A stretch of 35,705 bases of DNA from an uncultured Verrucomicrobiota bacterium (GCA_903925515.1 CAIYFP010000518.1:1-35705); one strand, 5' to 3'; counted from the first letter of the stretch, positions 1-9,658 are shown. Program-made: numbers and translations. The notes: a model not told the origin generated them from the sequence alone.

Positions 1-2
1 CG

Positions 3-83
3 TTGTTGCTGGCGCACCTTGGGCTGAGGCTGCCGCGGGGATCGCGGCTGGTGGAAAATGTAGTGGAGAAAACGGGGTGCTGA
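3..83 (+). CDS. possible 3' end of a truncated upstream gene (…LLLAHLGLRLPRGSRLVENVVEKTGC*)
   Basis: Open frame from window start to TGA at 81-83; only 26 residues visible, no family recognised. Confidence 0.3.
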   Translation: MLLAHLGLRLPRGSRLVENVVEKTGC

Positions 84-350
84 TTTTGGGAAACCCCAGC
101 GAAACCAGTGAAACAGCCCCTACAACTGCGGAACTTGGGCTCAGGCAAGGGGAGGAAGGGCTTCGCTGAGATCGGCATGGCCGCAGGGGCGATCCTTCCA
201 AAATGCCGCTCGGCGAGGGCTTCCATGGATGGAGCGCCGGGCGAGGCGTCAGGACGGGGCCTGCCCGCCGCGATCTCTCACGGACCAACCCCGAAGCCCC
301 GAGACTTTCAGGGAGCCGCCCCAAGGGCCGCAGCGCGTTGCGCTTGCCAC

Positions 351-429
351 GTCGTGGCTCGCTCCTCGTTGGACACGAAGATTCCCCGGGGCGAAACGCT
401 TGCCATGGCTGGGACACGACACGAGCCGG
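351..429 (+). repeat. dispersed repeat family 1, copy 1 (47-bp core 351-397 plus CACGACACGAGCCGG at 415-429)
   Basis: Core GTCGTGGCTCGCTCCTCGTTGGACACGAAGATTCCCCGGGGCGAAAC; 42/47 match to copy 3 by hand. Ends 13 nt beyond the ung stop. Confidence 0.85.
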
Positions 430-442
430 CGCGCAGGCCAGC

Positions 443-1144
443 TCAACCCCTTGGTCCCAGTCCCAATCCCAGCACCGGCTCCAGTCGCCAGTCGATTGCC
501 CCCCGTCCCGCCTCCGCCAGCAATGCGTTCGCCCGCGAAAAGCACCGGCATCCCCGGAACAACCGGGCCGACAACGGCGACGGATGCGCCGCCTCGATCA
601 CCGCATGACGACCCAGCGAGAGCCATCCGGCATGGCGACGCGCGTCGTTGCCCCATAGCACGAACACCACCCGATCCCCCGATCCCGCCACCGCCTTGAG
701 CACCGCCGCCGTCACCGCTTCCCAACCCCGCCCCCGATGCGACCCCGCCTCCCCTGCCCGCACCGACAACACCGTGTTCAGCAACAACACCCCGGACCTC
801 GCCCATGGCAGCAGGCTGCCCTCCTCCGGAATCGGATGCCCCAGGTCCTCCGACCATTCCCGCAGGATGTTTCGCAACGACCCGGGAAGAGGCCGCACCC
901 CGGGAGCCACCGAGAAGCTCAACCCCTCCGCGTGCCCAGGCGTCGGGTACGGGTCCTGCCCAAGGATCACCGCGCGAACCGCCCCCGGCGCAACCTCCTC
1001 CAGCGCCCGAAAAAATCGGGACGGCTCCGGCAAAATCTGCCGCCCCGCCGCCCGCTCCGACTCGACAAGGCTCGCCACCTTGTCCATGGCCCCGTCCGGC
1101 AACTCCACCGCGTCCGCCCACCCCCCGGGCAACGAGAGGGTCAT
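443..1144 (-). CDS. ung: uracil-DNA glycosylase, family 1
   Basis: Motifs VILGQDPYPTPGHAEGLSFSV, LLLNTVLSVRAGEAGSH, VFVLWGNDA and AAHPSPLSA are characteristic of UDG. Confidence 0.95.
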   Translation of the reverse strand: MTLSLPGGWADAVELPDGAMDKVASLVESERAAGRQILPEPSRFFRALEEVAPGAVRAVILGQDPYPTPGHAEGLSFSVAPGVRPLPGSLRNILREWSEDLGHPIPEEGSLLPWARSGVLLLNTVLSVRAGEAGSHRGRGWEAVTAAVLKAVAGSGDRVVFVLWGNDARRHAGWLSLGRHAVIEAAHPSPLSARLFRGCRCFSRANALLAEAGRGAIDWRLEPVLGLGLGPRG

Positions 1145-1797
1145 GCGCTCGCTTCCCCTGCCGCCGCCTCGGGCTCCCCTTCGGACGCCTCGGGTGGTCC
1201 GCTCTCCTCCCCCTTGTCTGCCGGCGACTCCGTCCCCGCGAACTTACATGCCCCGCTGAACAACGCCGTGAACAATCCCCCGCCAAGGAGCGTGTTCCGG
1301 AAAAACGTCCAGGTCTCCGGATAGCCGCCCGTGCCCTTGGTCAACGCCGTGATCCAGCCCGCCAACGTGCGGGTGTACTCCGGGTTGCGGAACGGGTTGA
1401 AGAACCATGCCGCCGTGTTCGTGACCAGGTAGAAAATCAAGGCTCCCAGCACCCCGCCCCCCACCAAGGCCAGCCACCGCGAGCCCGCGCTGAACCGACG
1501 CCCCAGCATCAAGATCCCCGCATACCCAAGGTAATTCATCCCAAGGTACACCATGGACGCCGCCCCCAGCGCTTCCACCCCGCGGTTGAACTGGTAGTGG
1601 CAAAGCAACAACACGTCCGTCACCAGCAACACCCCGAACGTCGCCCCCAACCCTCGTCCCGACCTCAGAAACGCTCCCGCGCAAAACACCAGCCCATACA
1701 CCGCGCTCAGGTTCTCCGGCAGCAATCCCGGCCACCTCATCGCCGCCAGCAACACCATGAAAATCGCCGGCAACCCGGCCTTCAACATCCCCGACAT
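1141..1797 (-). CDS. multi-pass membrane protein, DUF6580-like
   Basis: Several hydrophobic helices; N-terminal pattern resembles DUF6580 (ECF-S-like) proteins; ATGA overlap with ung start. Confidence 0.65.
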   Translation of the reverse strand: MSGMLKAGLPAIFMVLLAAMRWPGLLPENLSAVYGLVFCAGAFLRSGRGLGATFGVLLVTDVLLLCHYQFNRGVEALGAASMVYLGMNYLGYAGILMLGRRFSAGSRWLALVGGGVLGALIFYLVTNTAAWFFNPFRNPEYTRTLAGWITALTKGTGGYPETWTFFRNTLLGGGLFTALFSGACKFAGTESPADKGEESGPPEASEGEPEAAAGEASA

Positions 1798-2060
1798 CCC
1801 GCGCCCAGACTACGGACCATCCCCAAGGAAGCAACCCGCTTCCCCATGGCCCCGCCCGTCAATGTCATTCCCCCCAAAAAAACCCGCTCAAGCATGGGCG
1901 AAGCCCTCAATCTACAACCTCGCGAGCCCCGGCCGGCTGCGTCCCAGCAGGCTCGGGCGACCGATGCGCACCCCGGGGAACCTCCGCAAGCCCCTCGCGA
2001 ACCTCGCACGCTTCCTCGCGCAAGGAGGGGCACGTAACGGGGTCAGATCATCGTGGCGGT

Positions 2061-2273
2061 TGGGCATGAACCCCAGCATGGGCATCCCCGAGACTGCATT
2101 CCTCGCGTCATGACGGCTTGGCGCAAGGACCTCGCCGCTGCATGCATCCCGGAATCCGTGCCCGGGACGGCTCGATCTTTTCCACGCCAAGAGGACCTGT
2201 CTTTTCAACCTACCGTCGGCGCCGCATGAGCGAAAAACCGGGCACTCAGGAACGGCTTGCGCGCGGATCAGGG
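2061..2273 (+). repeat. dispersed intergenic repeat family 2, copy A
   Basis: Aligns to 7553-7773: first 100 bp ungapped with 78 matches by hand count, continuing through CACGCCAAGaGgaCCtGT.TTTTCAACC…GcGCGgATCAGGG with ~8 bp net indel. Confidence 0.8.
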
Positions 2274-2354
2274 CCCGGGCATGACCCTGGAAGGCGCCCG
2301 TGCGTCCCCCCCGGTTCCCCCATCATGGCATGCGCGGAATCCTGCGTAGCCCGC

Positions 2355-3203
2355 TCAATAGACTCGCACCGGAACCCGGCCTGCTTCACGGGCAAACCGC
2401 GCCACGCTGGACAACTCCGATAGCGAGGCATGGGTCGCACGGCCCGACGCAGCGGGACGCGTCGCCGAATAAACCTGCACGAGCGAGATTTGTACCCCGT
2501 CCCGACGCAGCTTCGCAACAACCCTCCCAAGGGCCTCCTGCTCGCCCATGGGAATCGCCCGGCCATCCAGCCTCGGAACCATCGTCTGCAAGACCAACGG
2601 CCGACGTCGCCCTGCCGCCGTGATGGATGCCAACACGTCCCCGTATCGGGCCCCCTCGCCGTTCACCTCCCGGAACCATCCCGGCGTGCCCGCGTCCAGC
2701 TTCGCCCAGATTTCGTCCTTGGACGTCAGCAACCGCAGGCCGCGCCGCACGCAGGGCTCCTCCAACGCCGCCCCGTTCGTGATCAAGGCCACCTTGAAGA
2801 ACCCATGCCGCCCTTGCGCACGGAGGTGCATCACCGCTTCCATCACCTCCTCGAAGACCGGGCACAGGGTCGGCTCGCCGTTCCCGCTCAACGCGACGTG
2901 ACCCAGCCTCAGGTATTCGGCCGGTGCACCGGCACATCCCGGGATCAACGCCCCGTCCCCCGCGTCGATCTGCTCCATCACCCTCGCCAACTCCGCCATC
3001 ATCGCCGCGATGTCCGGGCGCGACGGCCCCCCTCCCAGCCGGGCCCGGTCCACCTCGCAGTAGGCGCATTGCATGTTGCAACGCCCGTCGGGGTTCAGGT
3101 TCAGCCGGACGGACAACCCGCCCGCCCGCGGCGACACCACCGCCTGAACAGGGCGATTCAACCCCGCCAGCGGCGGGAAGGTTGGGGCGGGTGCCTCGTT
3201 CAT
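2355..3203 (-). CDS. radical SAM protein
   Basis: RLNLNPDGRCNMQCAYCEVDR contains CxxxCxxC; LSGNGEPTLCPVFEEV. Start set at MNEAPAP (cat 3201-3203); the 728-aa track ORF is an upstream over-extension. Confidence 0.85.
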   Translation of the reverse strand: MNEAPAPTFPPLAGLNRPVQAVVSPRAGGLSVRLNLNPDGRCNMQCAYCEVDRARLGGGPSRPDIAAMMAELARVMEQIDAGDGALIPGCAGAPAEYLRLGHVALSGNGEPTLCPVFEEVMEAVMHLRAQGRHGFFKVALITNGAALEEPCVRRGLRLLTSKDEIWAKLDAGTPGWFREVNGEGARYGDVLASITAAGRRRPLVLQTMVPRLDGRAIPMGEQEALGRVVAKLRRDGVQISLVQVYSATRPAASGRATHASLSELSSVARFAREAGRVPVRVY

Positions 3204-3305
3204 GTCGCAGGAACCTGCGAACCACGCCCCATACCATGCCAACCCATGGTTGCCGCCCGTCGAACGCCGGTTGACCCCATGCCCACGCACGCTCAACGAT
3301 TCCCC

Positions 3306-4424
3306 ATGCGCCTCCCTGCCCTCTGGCTTTCCCTCGTCGCGCTCGCCTGCACCGCGTGCGTCTCGCCCCCTCGTCCCGGCCGCGTCGCGTCCCGTTCGTT
3401 CGGAACCCTGCCCGACGGCCGCGAGGTCCGCATCCACACCCTCGTCAACTCCCGGGGCATGCAACTCAAGGCCATGGACCTCGGCGCCACCCTCACCGAG
3501 GTCGCCGCCCCGGACAGGTCCGGCGTCCTCACCAACATCCTCCTCGGCGCCGACTCCCTGAAGCCCTACCTCGAGGGCTTCCCGGGGGCCGCTTCCGTCA
3601 TCGGACGCTATGCCAACCGCATCAAGGACGCCCAGTTTCCCCTCGACGGCCGCGTCGTCCGCGTGACGCGAAACCATGGCAGGCACCACCTCCACGGCGG
3701 CACCCATGGCTTCGCCTCCATGCTTTGGTCCGCCACGACGGGCTCCACGCCCCGCTCCTCGTTCGTCCGATTCGCCTACCGCAGTCCCGACGGCGAGGAA
3801 GGCTACCCCGGCAACCTCGACGTCTCCGTCACCTACGAGCTCACCGACGACAACGAGGTCCGCATCCTCTACGAGGCCGCCACGGACGCCCCCACCGTCA
3901 TCAACCTGACCAACCACGCCTACTTCAACCTCGCCGGCGGTGGCGACATCCTCGACCACCGGCTCCAGATCCGTAGCAAGGCCGTCTCGAAGGTGGATCG
4001 CGACCTCATCCCCCTTGGCCCCGCGCTTCCCGTGGCGGGCACGGGGCTCGACTTCTCCCGTCCTCGCCCCATCGGCGAACGCATCCGCGACGACTTCGGA
4101 GGTCCCAACGGCTACGACCACAACTACCTCCTCGACGGCCCCTCCGGGCGCCTCCGCCTCGTCGCCCGCGCCGAGCATCCCGGCTCGGGCAGGATCATGG
4201 AATGCCTGACGACCGAGCCATGCCTCCAGCTCTACACCGCCAACCACTTCGGCGGCGGCCCCACGGATCCCCCGGCATGGCGCAAGCATCCCGCCTTCTG
4301 CCTTGAAACCCAGCACGCGCCGGACTCCCCCAATCATCCCGGCTTCCCCTCCACCATCCTCCGGCCCGGCCCCGGCAAGCCGTTCCACTCCACCACCGTC
4401 TTCCGCTTCTCCACCCAGCCATGA
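3306..4424 (+). CDS. galM: aldose 1-epimerase (galactose mutarotase), predicted lipoprotein
   Basis: IGRYANRIKDAQF, NHGRHHLHGG, NLTNHAYFNLAG, GYDHNYLLDG, CLTTEPCLQLYTAN; N-terminus MRLPALWLSLVALACTAC with lipobox-like end. Alternative start at 3279. Confidence 0.9.
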   Translation: MRLPALWLSLVALACTACVSPPRPGRVASRSFGTLPDGREVRIHTLVNSRGMQLKAMDLGATLTEVAAPDRSGVLTNILLGADSLKPYLEGFPGAASVIGRYANRIKDAQFPLDGRVVRVTRNHGRHHLHGGTHGFASMLWSATTGSTPRSSFVRFAYRSPDGEEGYPGNLDVSVTYELTDDNEVRILYEAATDAPTVINLTNHAYFNLAGGGDILDHRLQIRSKAVSKVDRDLIPLGPALPVAGTGLDFSRPRPIGERIRDDFGGPNGYDHNYLLDGPSGRLRLVARAEHPGSGRIMECLTTEPCLQLYTANHFGGGPTDPPAWRKHPAFCLETQHAPDSPNHPGFPSTILRPGPGKPFHSTTVFRFSTQP

Positions 4425-5397
4425 ACGCGGCATCGTTCCTGGGCCGCATCCTCGCCGCCGCGAGCCTGCTCGGCCTCGTGCTCCCTCAGCCCTCCCATGG
4501 CTCGGCCCTGAGACCCTTCCAGCCGCATTCTCCATCCCCACCCTCGACCTCTCCTCCGAACGTCAACGCCAGGTCATCGTGGACCGGCAACCCGGCCAGT
4601 ACCTCGGACACCCCACCACCGTCCTCCTCGAGGACAACAAGACCCTCCTCTGCGTCGATCCCGAGGGCCACGGCAAGGGTCCCATCCGCCTCCGGCGAAG
4701 CCCGGACGGCGGCATCGTCGCCATGGCCAGCGTCGTGCCCGTCCGCAGCAAGCCCGGCCATTACTTCGCGTTTTTCCACGACGACGGCCGCTTCATCCGG
4801 GCCCACCGCGAGGTGACCCTGCCCGTCACCTTCACCGTCTATTCCTCCGAATCCAACGACGGCGGCATCACATGGGGCCAGCCGCGTCCGCTCGTCTCGC
4901 GCTCCGACATCCACCTTTGCGAGCCCGGCGTCATCCGGTCTCCCGACGGCCGCGAGCTCGCCATGCTGCTCCGGGAGAACTCGCGCCGACGCAACTCATG
5001 GCTCATGACCTCCCGCGACGAGGGATGCACATGGTCCGAGCCCCGCGAGCTGCCCGCCGCCCTCACCGGCGACCGCCATGTCGCCCGCTACACCCGAGAC
5101 GGCCGTCCCTTCGTCGCGTTCCGGGACATGGCGAGGGAATCCGCCACCAAGGGCGACTGGGTGGCATGGGTGGGCCGGTATCGGGACATCGTCCATGGCA
5201 AGGAAGGCCAATGCCGCGTCCGCCTCATGGACAACCATCATGCCTTCGACTGCGCCTACCCGGCCGTCGAGATCCTCCCAGACGACACGCTGGTGACGAC
5301 GACCTACGGCCACTGGGAACGGGGCGAGCCCCCCTTCATCGTGTCCGTCCGCCTGCGTCTTCACGAATTGGACCAGCGCCTGCAATTGGGCCGTTGA
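4421..5397 (+). pseudogene. sialidase/BNR-repeat exo-glycosidase-like protein, apparently frameshifted
   Basis: Signal peptide MNAASFLGRILAAASLLGLVLPQPSHGS starts at 4421 (ATGA overlap with galM stop) in frame 2; the domain body AAFSIPTLDLSSERQRQVIVDRQPGQYLGHPTTVLLEDNKT… with Asp-boxes SNDGGITW and SRDEGCTW is in frame 1. Frames switch around 4500-4530. Confidence 0.75.
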
Positions 5398-5404
5398 CCC
5401 CAAG

Positions 5405-5442
5405 GGCGAGGCCAACGGGCGCCCAACCCGCGCCGCCTCGCC
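5405..5442. terminator. candidate bidirectional terminator hairpin between convergent genes
   Basis: GGCGAGGC (5405-5412) pairs with GCCTCGCC (5435-5442), 22-nt loop, in the 45-bp gap between convergent stop codons; no U-tract. Confidence 0.4.
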
Positions 5443-6018
5443 TCACACCCTCTCCGCAAGGGCCGCGCTGCTCGCCGCCATCACCTCGCGATGCAGGCTG
5501 CCGCCGTGGGAATCCATCGTCACCACGGCGGGCAAGCTTTCCACTTCCAGCTCCCAGATCGCCTCCGGCGACCCGAACTTTTCGAGGAAGTACACGTTGC
5601 GCACCCGCTTCACGCACTCCGCAAGGACCTGCGCCGCGCCGCCTACCGCGTGCAGATAGACACACCCATGCTCCTTGCAGGCCGCCAGCGTCCGCTCCCC
5701 CATCCCGCCCTTCCCAATCACCCCGCGCAATCCGAAGTCCCGGATCACCTGCCCTTGGTAGGGCTCCTCCCGAATGGACGTCGTCGGCCCGGCCGCCGTC
5801 ACCTTCCAGCTTCCATCCGGCTCCTTCATCACCACCGGCCCGCAATGATAGATGATCCCGTCCCGCAGGCTCACCCCCTCCGGCAACGCCCCGCCCTCAT
5901 GCAGGTACTTGTGCACGGCGTCGCGCCCCGTGAACACCACGCCCGTGATCGCCACCTCGTCGCCCACCTTCAGCGCGCGCATCGTCTCCTCGGTGAACGG
6001 TGCCTTGAGCTCCTTCAT
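5443..6018 (-). CDS. class I fumarate hydratase (Fe-S hydro-lyase) beta subunit
   Basis: KVGDEVAITGVVFTGRDAVHKYL, GPTTSIREEPYQ, GKGGMG; lies downstream of alpha subunit. Confidence 0.9.
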   Translation of the reverse strand: MKELKAPFTEETMRALKVGDEVAITGVVFTGRDAVHKYLHEGGALPEGVSLRDGIIYHCGPVVMKEPDGSWKVTAAGPTTSIREEPYQGQVIRDFGLRGVIGKGGMGERTLAACKEHGCVYLHAVGGAAQVLAECVKRVRNVYFLEKFGSPEAIWELEVESLPAVVTMDSHGGSLHREVMAASSAALAERV

Positions 6019-6064
6019 GCCATGGTCCTCGTGTTGGTTTTCCTACGCCTTCGGAGGGTCAGGT

Positions 6065-6943
6065 TCAGTACAGCCAGCCCTCGATCTCGCCACCCGCGCC
6101 CAGCGTCACGCCCTGCCGACGATACGCCCAGCACATGTAGCTGACGCTCACGAAGAACGACGCCGGCACCCGGTTCGCCGCGCAAATCTTCACCCCAAGC
6201 AACGTCGTCCTGCCCCCAAATCCCATCGGCCCGATCCCAAGCTCGTTCGCCGTCCTCAGGATGTCCTGCTCCAGCTCGTCCAGCCTGGGGTCAACGTTCC
6301 GGTCGTCCAGCATGCGAAGGAACTGCTTCTTCGAGTACTCGTAGCCCGTCGCGCGGTCGCCCCCGATGCACACGCCAAGGATCCCCGGCCCACACCCCTT
6401 GCCCTGCGCCTGCAACACCGCGTCAAGGATGACCTTGCGGCATCCGTCGAGGTCCCGGCTCGCCTTCAGCTTCTCCAACGGCAACGAATACTGCGCCCCC
6501 ACGTTCTCGCAGCCCCCGCCCTTCAACACCAACCGCACCTCCGTGCCCGGGCCCCGATGCTGGTGGAAGTGAATCGCCGGCGATCCCGGGCCCACGTTGG
6601 TCCCGTCATTCTCGCCCGTGATCGAATCGACCGAGTTCTGGCGCAGGTAGCCCTTGCGCGTCGCCACCCGGACCGCCTCGCGCGCCGTGTCCTCGAATTC
6701 CAATGGGTCCAAACCCTTGGGCCCGTCCACGTAGAACAGGATGCTGCCCGTGTCCTGGCAGATCGGCTGGGACTTGCGCCTCGCCAACTCGATGTTGCGC
6801 TCCACGATCTTCAGCGCGCTCTCGGCAATCGAGCCCTTCTTCTCGCTTTCCAACGCCGACACCAGCGCCCGGTTCACGTCGTCGGGTATCTCCGCCGACG
6901 TCCGTCGAATCAATTCCACGAGCGATCCCAGCAGTTCTTTCAT
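6065..6943 (-). CDS. class I fumarate hydratase (Fe-S hydro-lyase) alpha subunit
   Basis: PICQDTGSILFYVD, LKGGGCENVGAQYSLP, GKGCGPGILGVCIGGDRATG. Start chosen at MKELLGSLVELIRR (6943). Confidence 0.92.
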   Translation of the reverse strand: MKELLGSLVELIRRTSAEIPDDVNRALVSALESEKKGSIAESALKIVERNIELARRKSQPICQDTGSILFYVDGPKGLDPLEFEDTAREAVRVATRKGYLRQNSVDSITGENDGTNVGPGSPAIHFHQHRGPGTEVRLVLKGGGCENVGAQYSLPLEKLKASRDLDGCRKVILDAVLQAQGKGCGPGILGVCIGGDRATGYEYSKKQFLRMLDDRNVDPRLDELEQDILRTANELGIGPMGFGGRTTLLGVKICAANRVPASFFVSVSYMCWAYRRQGVTLGAGGEIEGWLY

Positions 6944-7552
6944 CCGCCGACAGGCTACGGACGTCCCAATCTTCCCGTCAACCAGGCCACGGTAGCCCAT
7001 GGCGCCCGATCATTCGTGGAATCTGCCGGGATCATCGATCCCAACCTTGCAGGCAGACCCGTTGCCCAAGGGACATCGCCGGAACGCGGGCTCGATCCAG
7101 CACGGCCATGACGAGGTCAGGAACGCCCCCGGGGACCCGCACGGGCCTTCCAGCACCTCGCCGTGAATGCCGCATGGTTCAAGCGGAGACGAGGCAGTTG
7201 GGAGGGAAGTGATTGCGAAGCAGATGCTTGCGCAAGCCGAGGCGTGAGCGAGGCGCGGGCCAGTACCATCCCTGTAACGAGCGAACGACGAAGGATTTGC
7301 GCAAGCAGATCCAGCAAGCACGACCGATCCAACTGCATCGTTCCGGTCAAGCTGTCCCGGCTCAACGAGAACCTTGCCGGCGCCACCAAGGGTCTGTGCT
7401 CCTCGCCCGGTCCCCGCCGGCCCACCCCCAGAACAGGCGGCACGCGCGGATTGGGGGCCGTGCCCAAATCCCCATGCAAACAGGAGGCCATCCCTCGATC
7501 CACAACCCCGCGAATCCTCGCAGTCAGCGCGTCAACCTGCGCCCGGAACGGA

Positions 7553-7773
7553 TGGGCGCGAACGCCGGGATGGGCATCCGTGAGCCCGCATCCCTCGCGG
7601 CATGGCGGCATGGCGTGAGCAAATCCCCGCTGCATCCAGCTCGGAATCCGTGCATGAGGCGGCCCGGATTCCTTCACCCCAAGACGCCAAGGGAACCCGT
7701 GTTTTCAACCCTCCGTCCGCGCAACGTGAGGCGAGGACCGGTCACCCGGGAACTGCCTGCGCACCGATCAGGG
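7553..7773 (+). repeat. dispersed intergenic repeat family 2, copy B
   Basis: See copy A at 2061-2273; same orientation, intergenic upstream of aspS. Confidence 0.8.
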
Positions 7774-7854
7774 ACCCCGCCTTACCACTTGGCCTTGCAC
7801 CGCCAATGCCGTCATGATGCGCCCCGTTGCCCGGGTTTGAACCCGTTCTGACGC

Positions 7855-9657
7855 ATGAAGCGCACTCACCACTGCAATGAACTGCGCCCCGCACACGCGG
7901 GGGCCAATGTCATCCTCGACGGCTGGGTCCATTCCCGGCGGGACCTCGGAGGTCTCATCTTCATCGACCTCCGCGACCGCGAGGGCCGCACCCAGACGGT
8001 CTTCGACCCCTCCGAGCTTCCTCCCGCCCTGTTTGACCAAGCCAGCCACCTCCGCAGCGAGTCCGTCGTCCGCGTTTCGGGCACCGTCCGCATCCGGCCC
8101 GAGGGCACCCGCAACGACAAGATCGCCACCGGCGAGGTCGAGGTCCTCGTCCGCTCCCTCGAGGTCCTCAACACGGCCGAGGTCCTGCCCTTCTCCATCG
8201 ACGACCCCGAGGTCGCCAACAAGGTCAACGAGGAACTCCGCCTCCAGTACCGCTACCTCGACCTCCGCCGTCCCGAGATGGCACGCAACCTCCGCACCCG
8301 CTCCAAGGTCGCCATCGCCACCCGCCGATACCTGGACGAGCAAGGCTTCCTCGAGGTCGAGACGCCGACCCTCTTCAAGTCCACCCCCGAGGGCGCGCGC
8401 GAGTTCCTCGTGCCCAACCGGCGCGACCCCGGCACCTTCTACGCGCTGCCCCAGTCCCCCCAGCAGTTCAAGCAGATCCTCATGGTCTCCGGCGTCGAGC
8501 GATACTTCCAGCTCGCCCGCTGCTACCGCGACGAAGACCTCCGCGCCGACCGGCAGCCCGAGTTCACCCAGGTGGACATCGAGATGTCCTTCATCGAGCG
8601 CGAGGACATCTACGCCCTCGTCGAGGGACTCCTTAAGCGCGTCTGGAAGGCAGCCATGGACTTGGACATCCCCGCCCCCTTCAAGCGCATCAGCTTCCAT
8701 GAGGCGATCAACCGCTGGGGCATCGACAAGCCCGACACGCGCTTCGGAATGGAGCTGGTCGATTTCACCGAGACGTTTCGCGCCTCCGCCTTCAAGGTCT
8801 TCGCCGGGGCCGTCGCCTCCGGCGGCGTCGTCAAGGCCATCAACGCCAAGGGCATGGCCGGCGCCACCCAAGGCCAGATCGAGACCATGACCGACCACGC
8901 CAAGAGCCTCGGGGCCAAGGGCCTCGCCTACATCAAGGTCGAGGGCGGCGAGTGGAAGTCGCCCATCGTCAAGTTCTTCACCCAGGCCGAGAAGGACGCC
9001 CTCGTCTCCGGCCTCGCCATCGAGGAGGGCGACCTCGTGCTCTTCGCCGCCGACCCATGGCTCAACGCCTGCGAGATCCTCGGCAAGATCCGCCTCTACT
9101 GCGCCGACGTCCTCAGGTCCCAGGGCCGCCTCTCCTTCGACCCGCGCCGATTCGACTTCCTCTGGGTCGTGGACTTCCCCCTCCTCTCCTTCGACAAGGA
9201 AATGAACCGCTGGTACTCCAGCCATCATCCCTTCACGGCGCCCGTCGCCGAGGACATTCCCCTCCTCAAGCAAGACCCCAGGCAGGTCCGCGGCCAGCAC
9301 TACGACATCGTCGTCAACGGCGTCGAGCTCGGCGGCGGCTCCATCCGCATCCACCAACCCGACGTCCAAAGGACCATCTTCGAGGACATCTTGCAGATCC
9401 CCCCGGATGAAACCCGCCTCCGCTTCGGTTACATGCTCGAGGCCTTCAAGTATGGCGCCCCGCCCCATGGCGGCATCGCCCTCGGATTCGACCGCCTCTG
9501 CGCCATGCTCTGCGGGACCTCAAGCATCCGGGACGTCATCGCCTTCCCCAAGACCGCCAAGGGGACCTGCCTCATGACCGACTCCCCATCCCCCGCCTCG
9601 GCGCGTCAGCTCCGCGACCTTCATCTCGAGGTCAAGACGGCCCCGCCCAAGGCCTAG
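7855..9657 (+). CDS. aspS: aspartyl-tRNA synthetase
   Basis: Full-length class II AspRS: GWVHSRRDLGGLIFIDLRDREG, RYLDLRRPEM, FLEVETPTL, QSPQQFKQILMVSGVERYFQLARCYRDEDLRADRQPEFTQVDIEMSF, GIALGFDRL. Confidence 0.98.
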   Translation: MKRTHHCNELRPAHAGANVILDGWVHSRRDLGGLIFIDLRDREGRTQTVFDPSELPPALFDQASHLRSESVVRVSGTVRIRPEGTRNDKIATGEVEVLVRSLEVLNTAEVLPFSIDDPEVANKVNEELRLQYRYLDLRRPEMARNLRTRSKVAIATRRYLDEQGFLEVETPTLFKSTPEGAREFLVPNRRDPGTFYALPQSPQQFKQILMVSGVERYFQLARCYRDEDLRADRQPEFTQVDIEMSFIEREDIYALVEGLLKRVWKAAMDLDIPAPFKRISFHEAINRWGIDKPDTRFGMELVDFTETFRASAFKVFAGAVASGGVVKAINAKGMAGATQGQIETMTDHAKSLGAKGLAYIKVEGGEWKSPIVKFFTQAEKDALVSGLAIEEGDLVLFAADPWLNACEILGKIRLYCADVLRSQGRLSFDPRRFDFLWVVDFPLLSFDKEMNRWYSSHHPFTAPVAEDIPLLKQDPRQVRGQHYDIVVNGVELGGGSIRIHQPDVQRTIFEDILQIPPDETRLRFGYMLEAFKYGAPPHGGIALGFDRLCAMLCGTSSIRDVIAFPKTAKGTCLMTDSPSPASARQLRDLHLEVKTAPPKA

Positions 9658-9658
9658 G

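Noticed and set aside
108-699. Overlapping plus-strand ORFs 108-608, 203-658 and 229-699
   Set aside because: Overlap ung antisense and the repeat; no protein-like composition. Shared peptide text with 10269-10703 and 9520-9702 comes from the DNA repeat, not a protein family.
3204-4541. N-terminal ~446-aa extension of the radical SAM ORF
   Set aside because: Runs antisense through galM; the true start is the Met at 3203.
7832-7845. CGGGTTTGAACCCG resembling a tRNA T-loop (GGGTTCAAACCC on minus strand)
   Set aside because: No correctly spaced T-stem, anticodon arm or acceptor stem; it is just a short near-palindrome upstream of aspS.
7768-9468. 566-aa minus-strand ORF opposite aspS
   Set aside because: Antisense shadow of a high-GC gene; low-complexity Gly/Glu/Asp-rich translation with no domain, while aspS is unambiguous.
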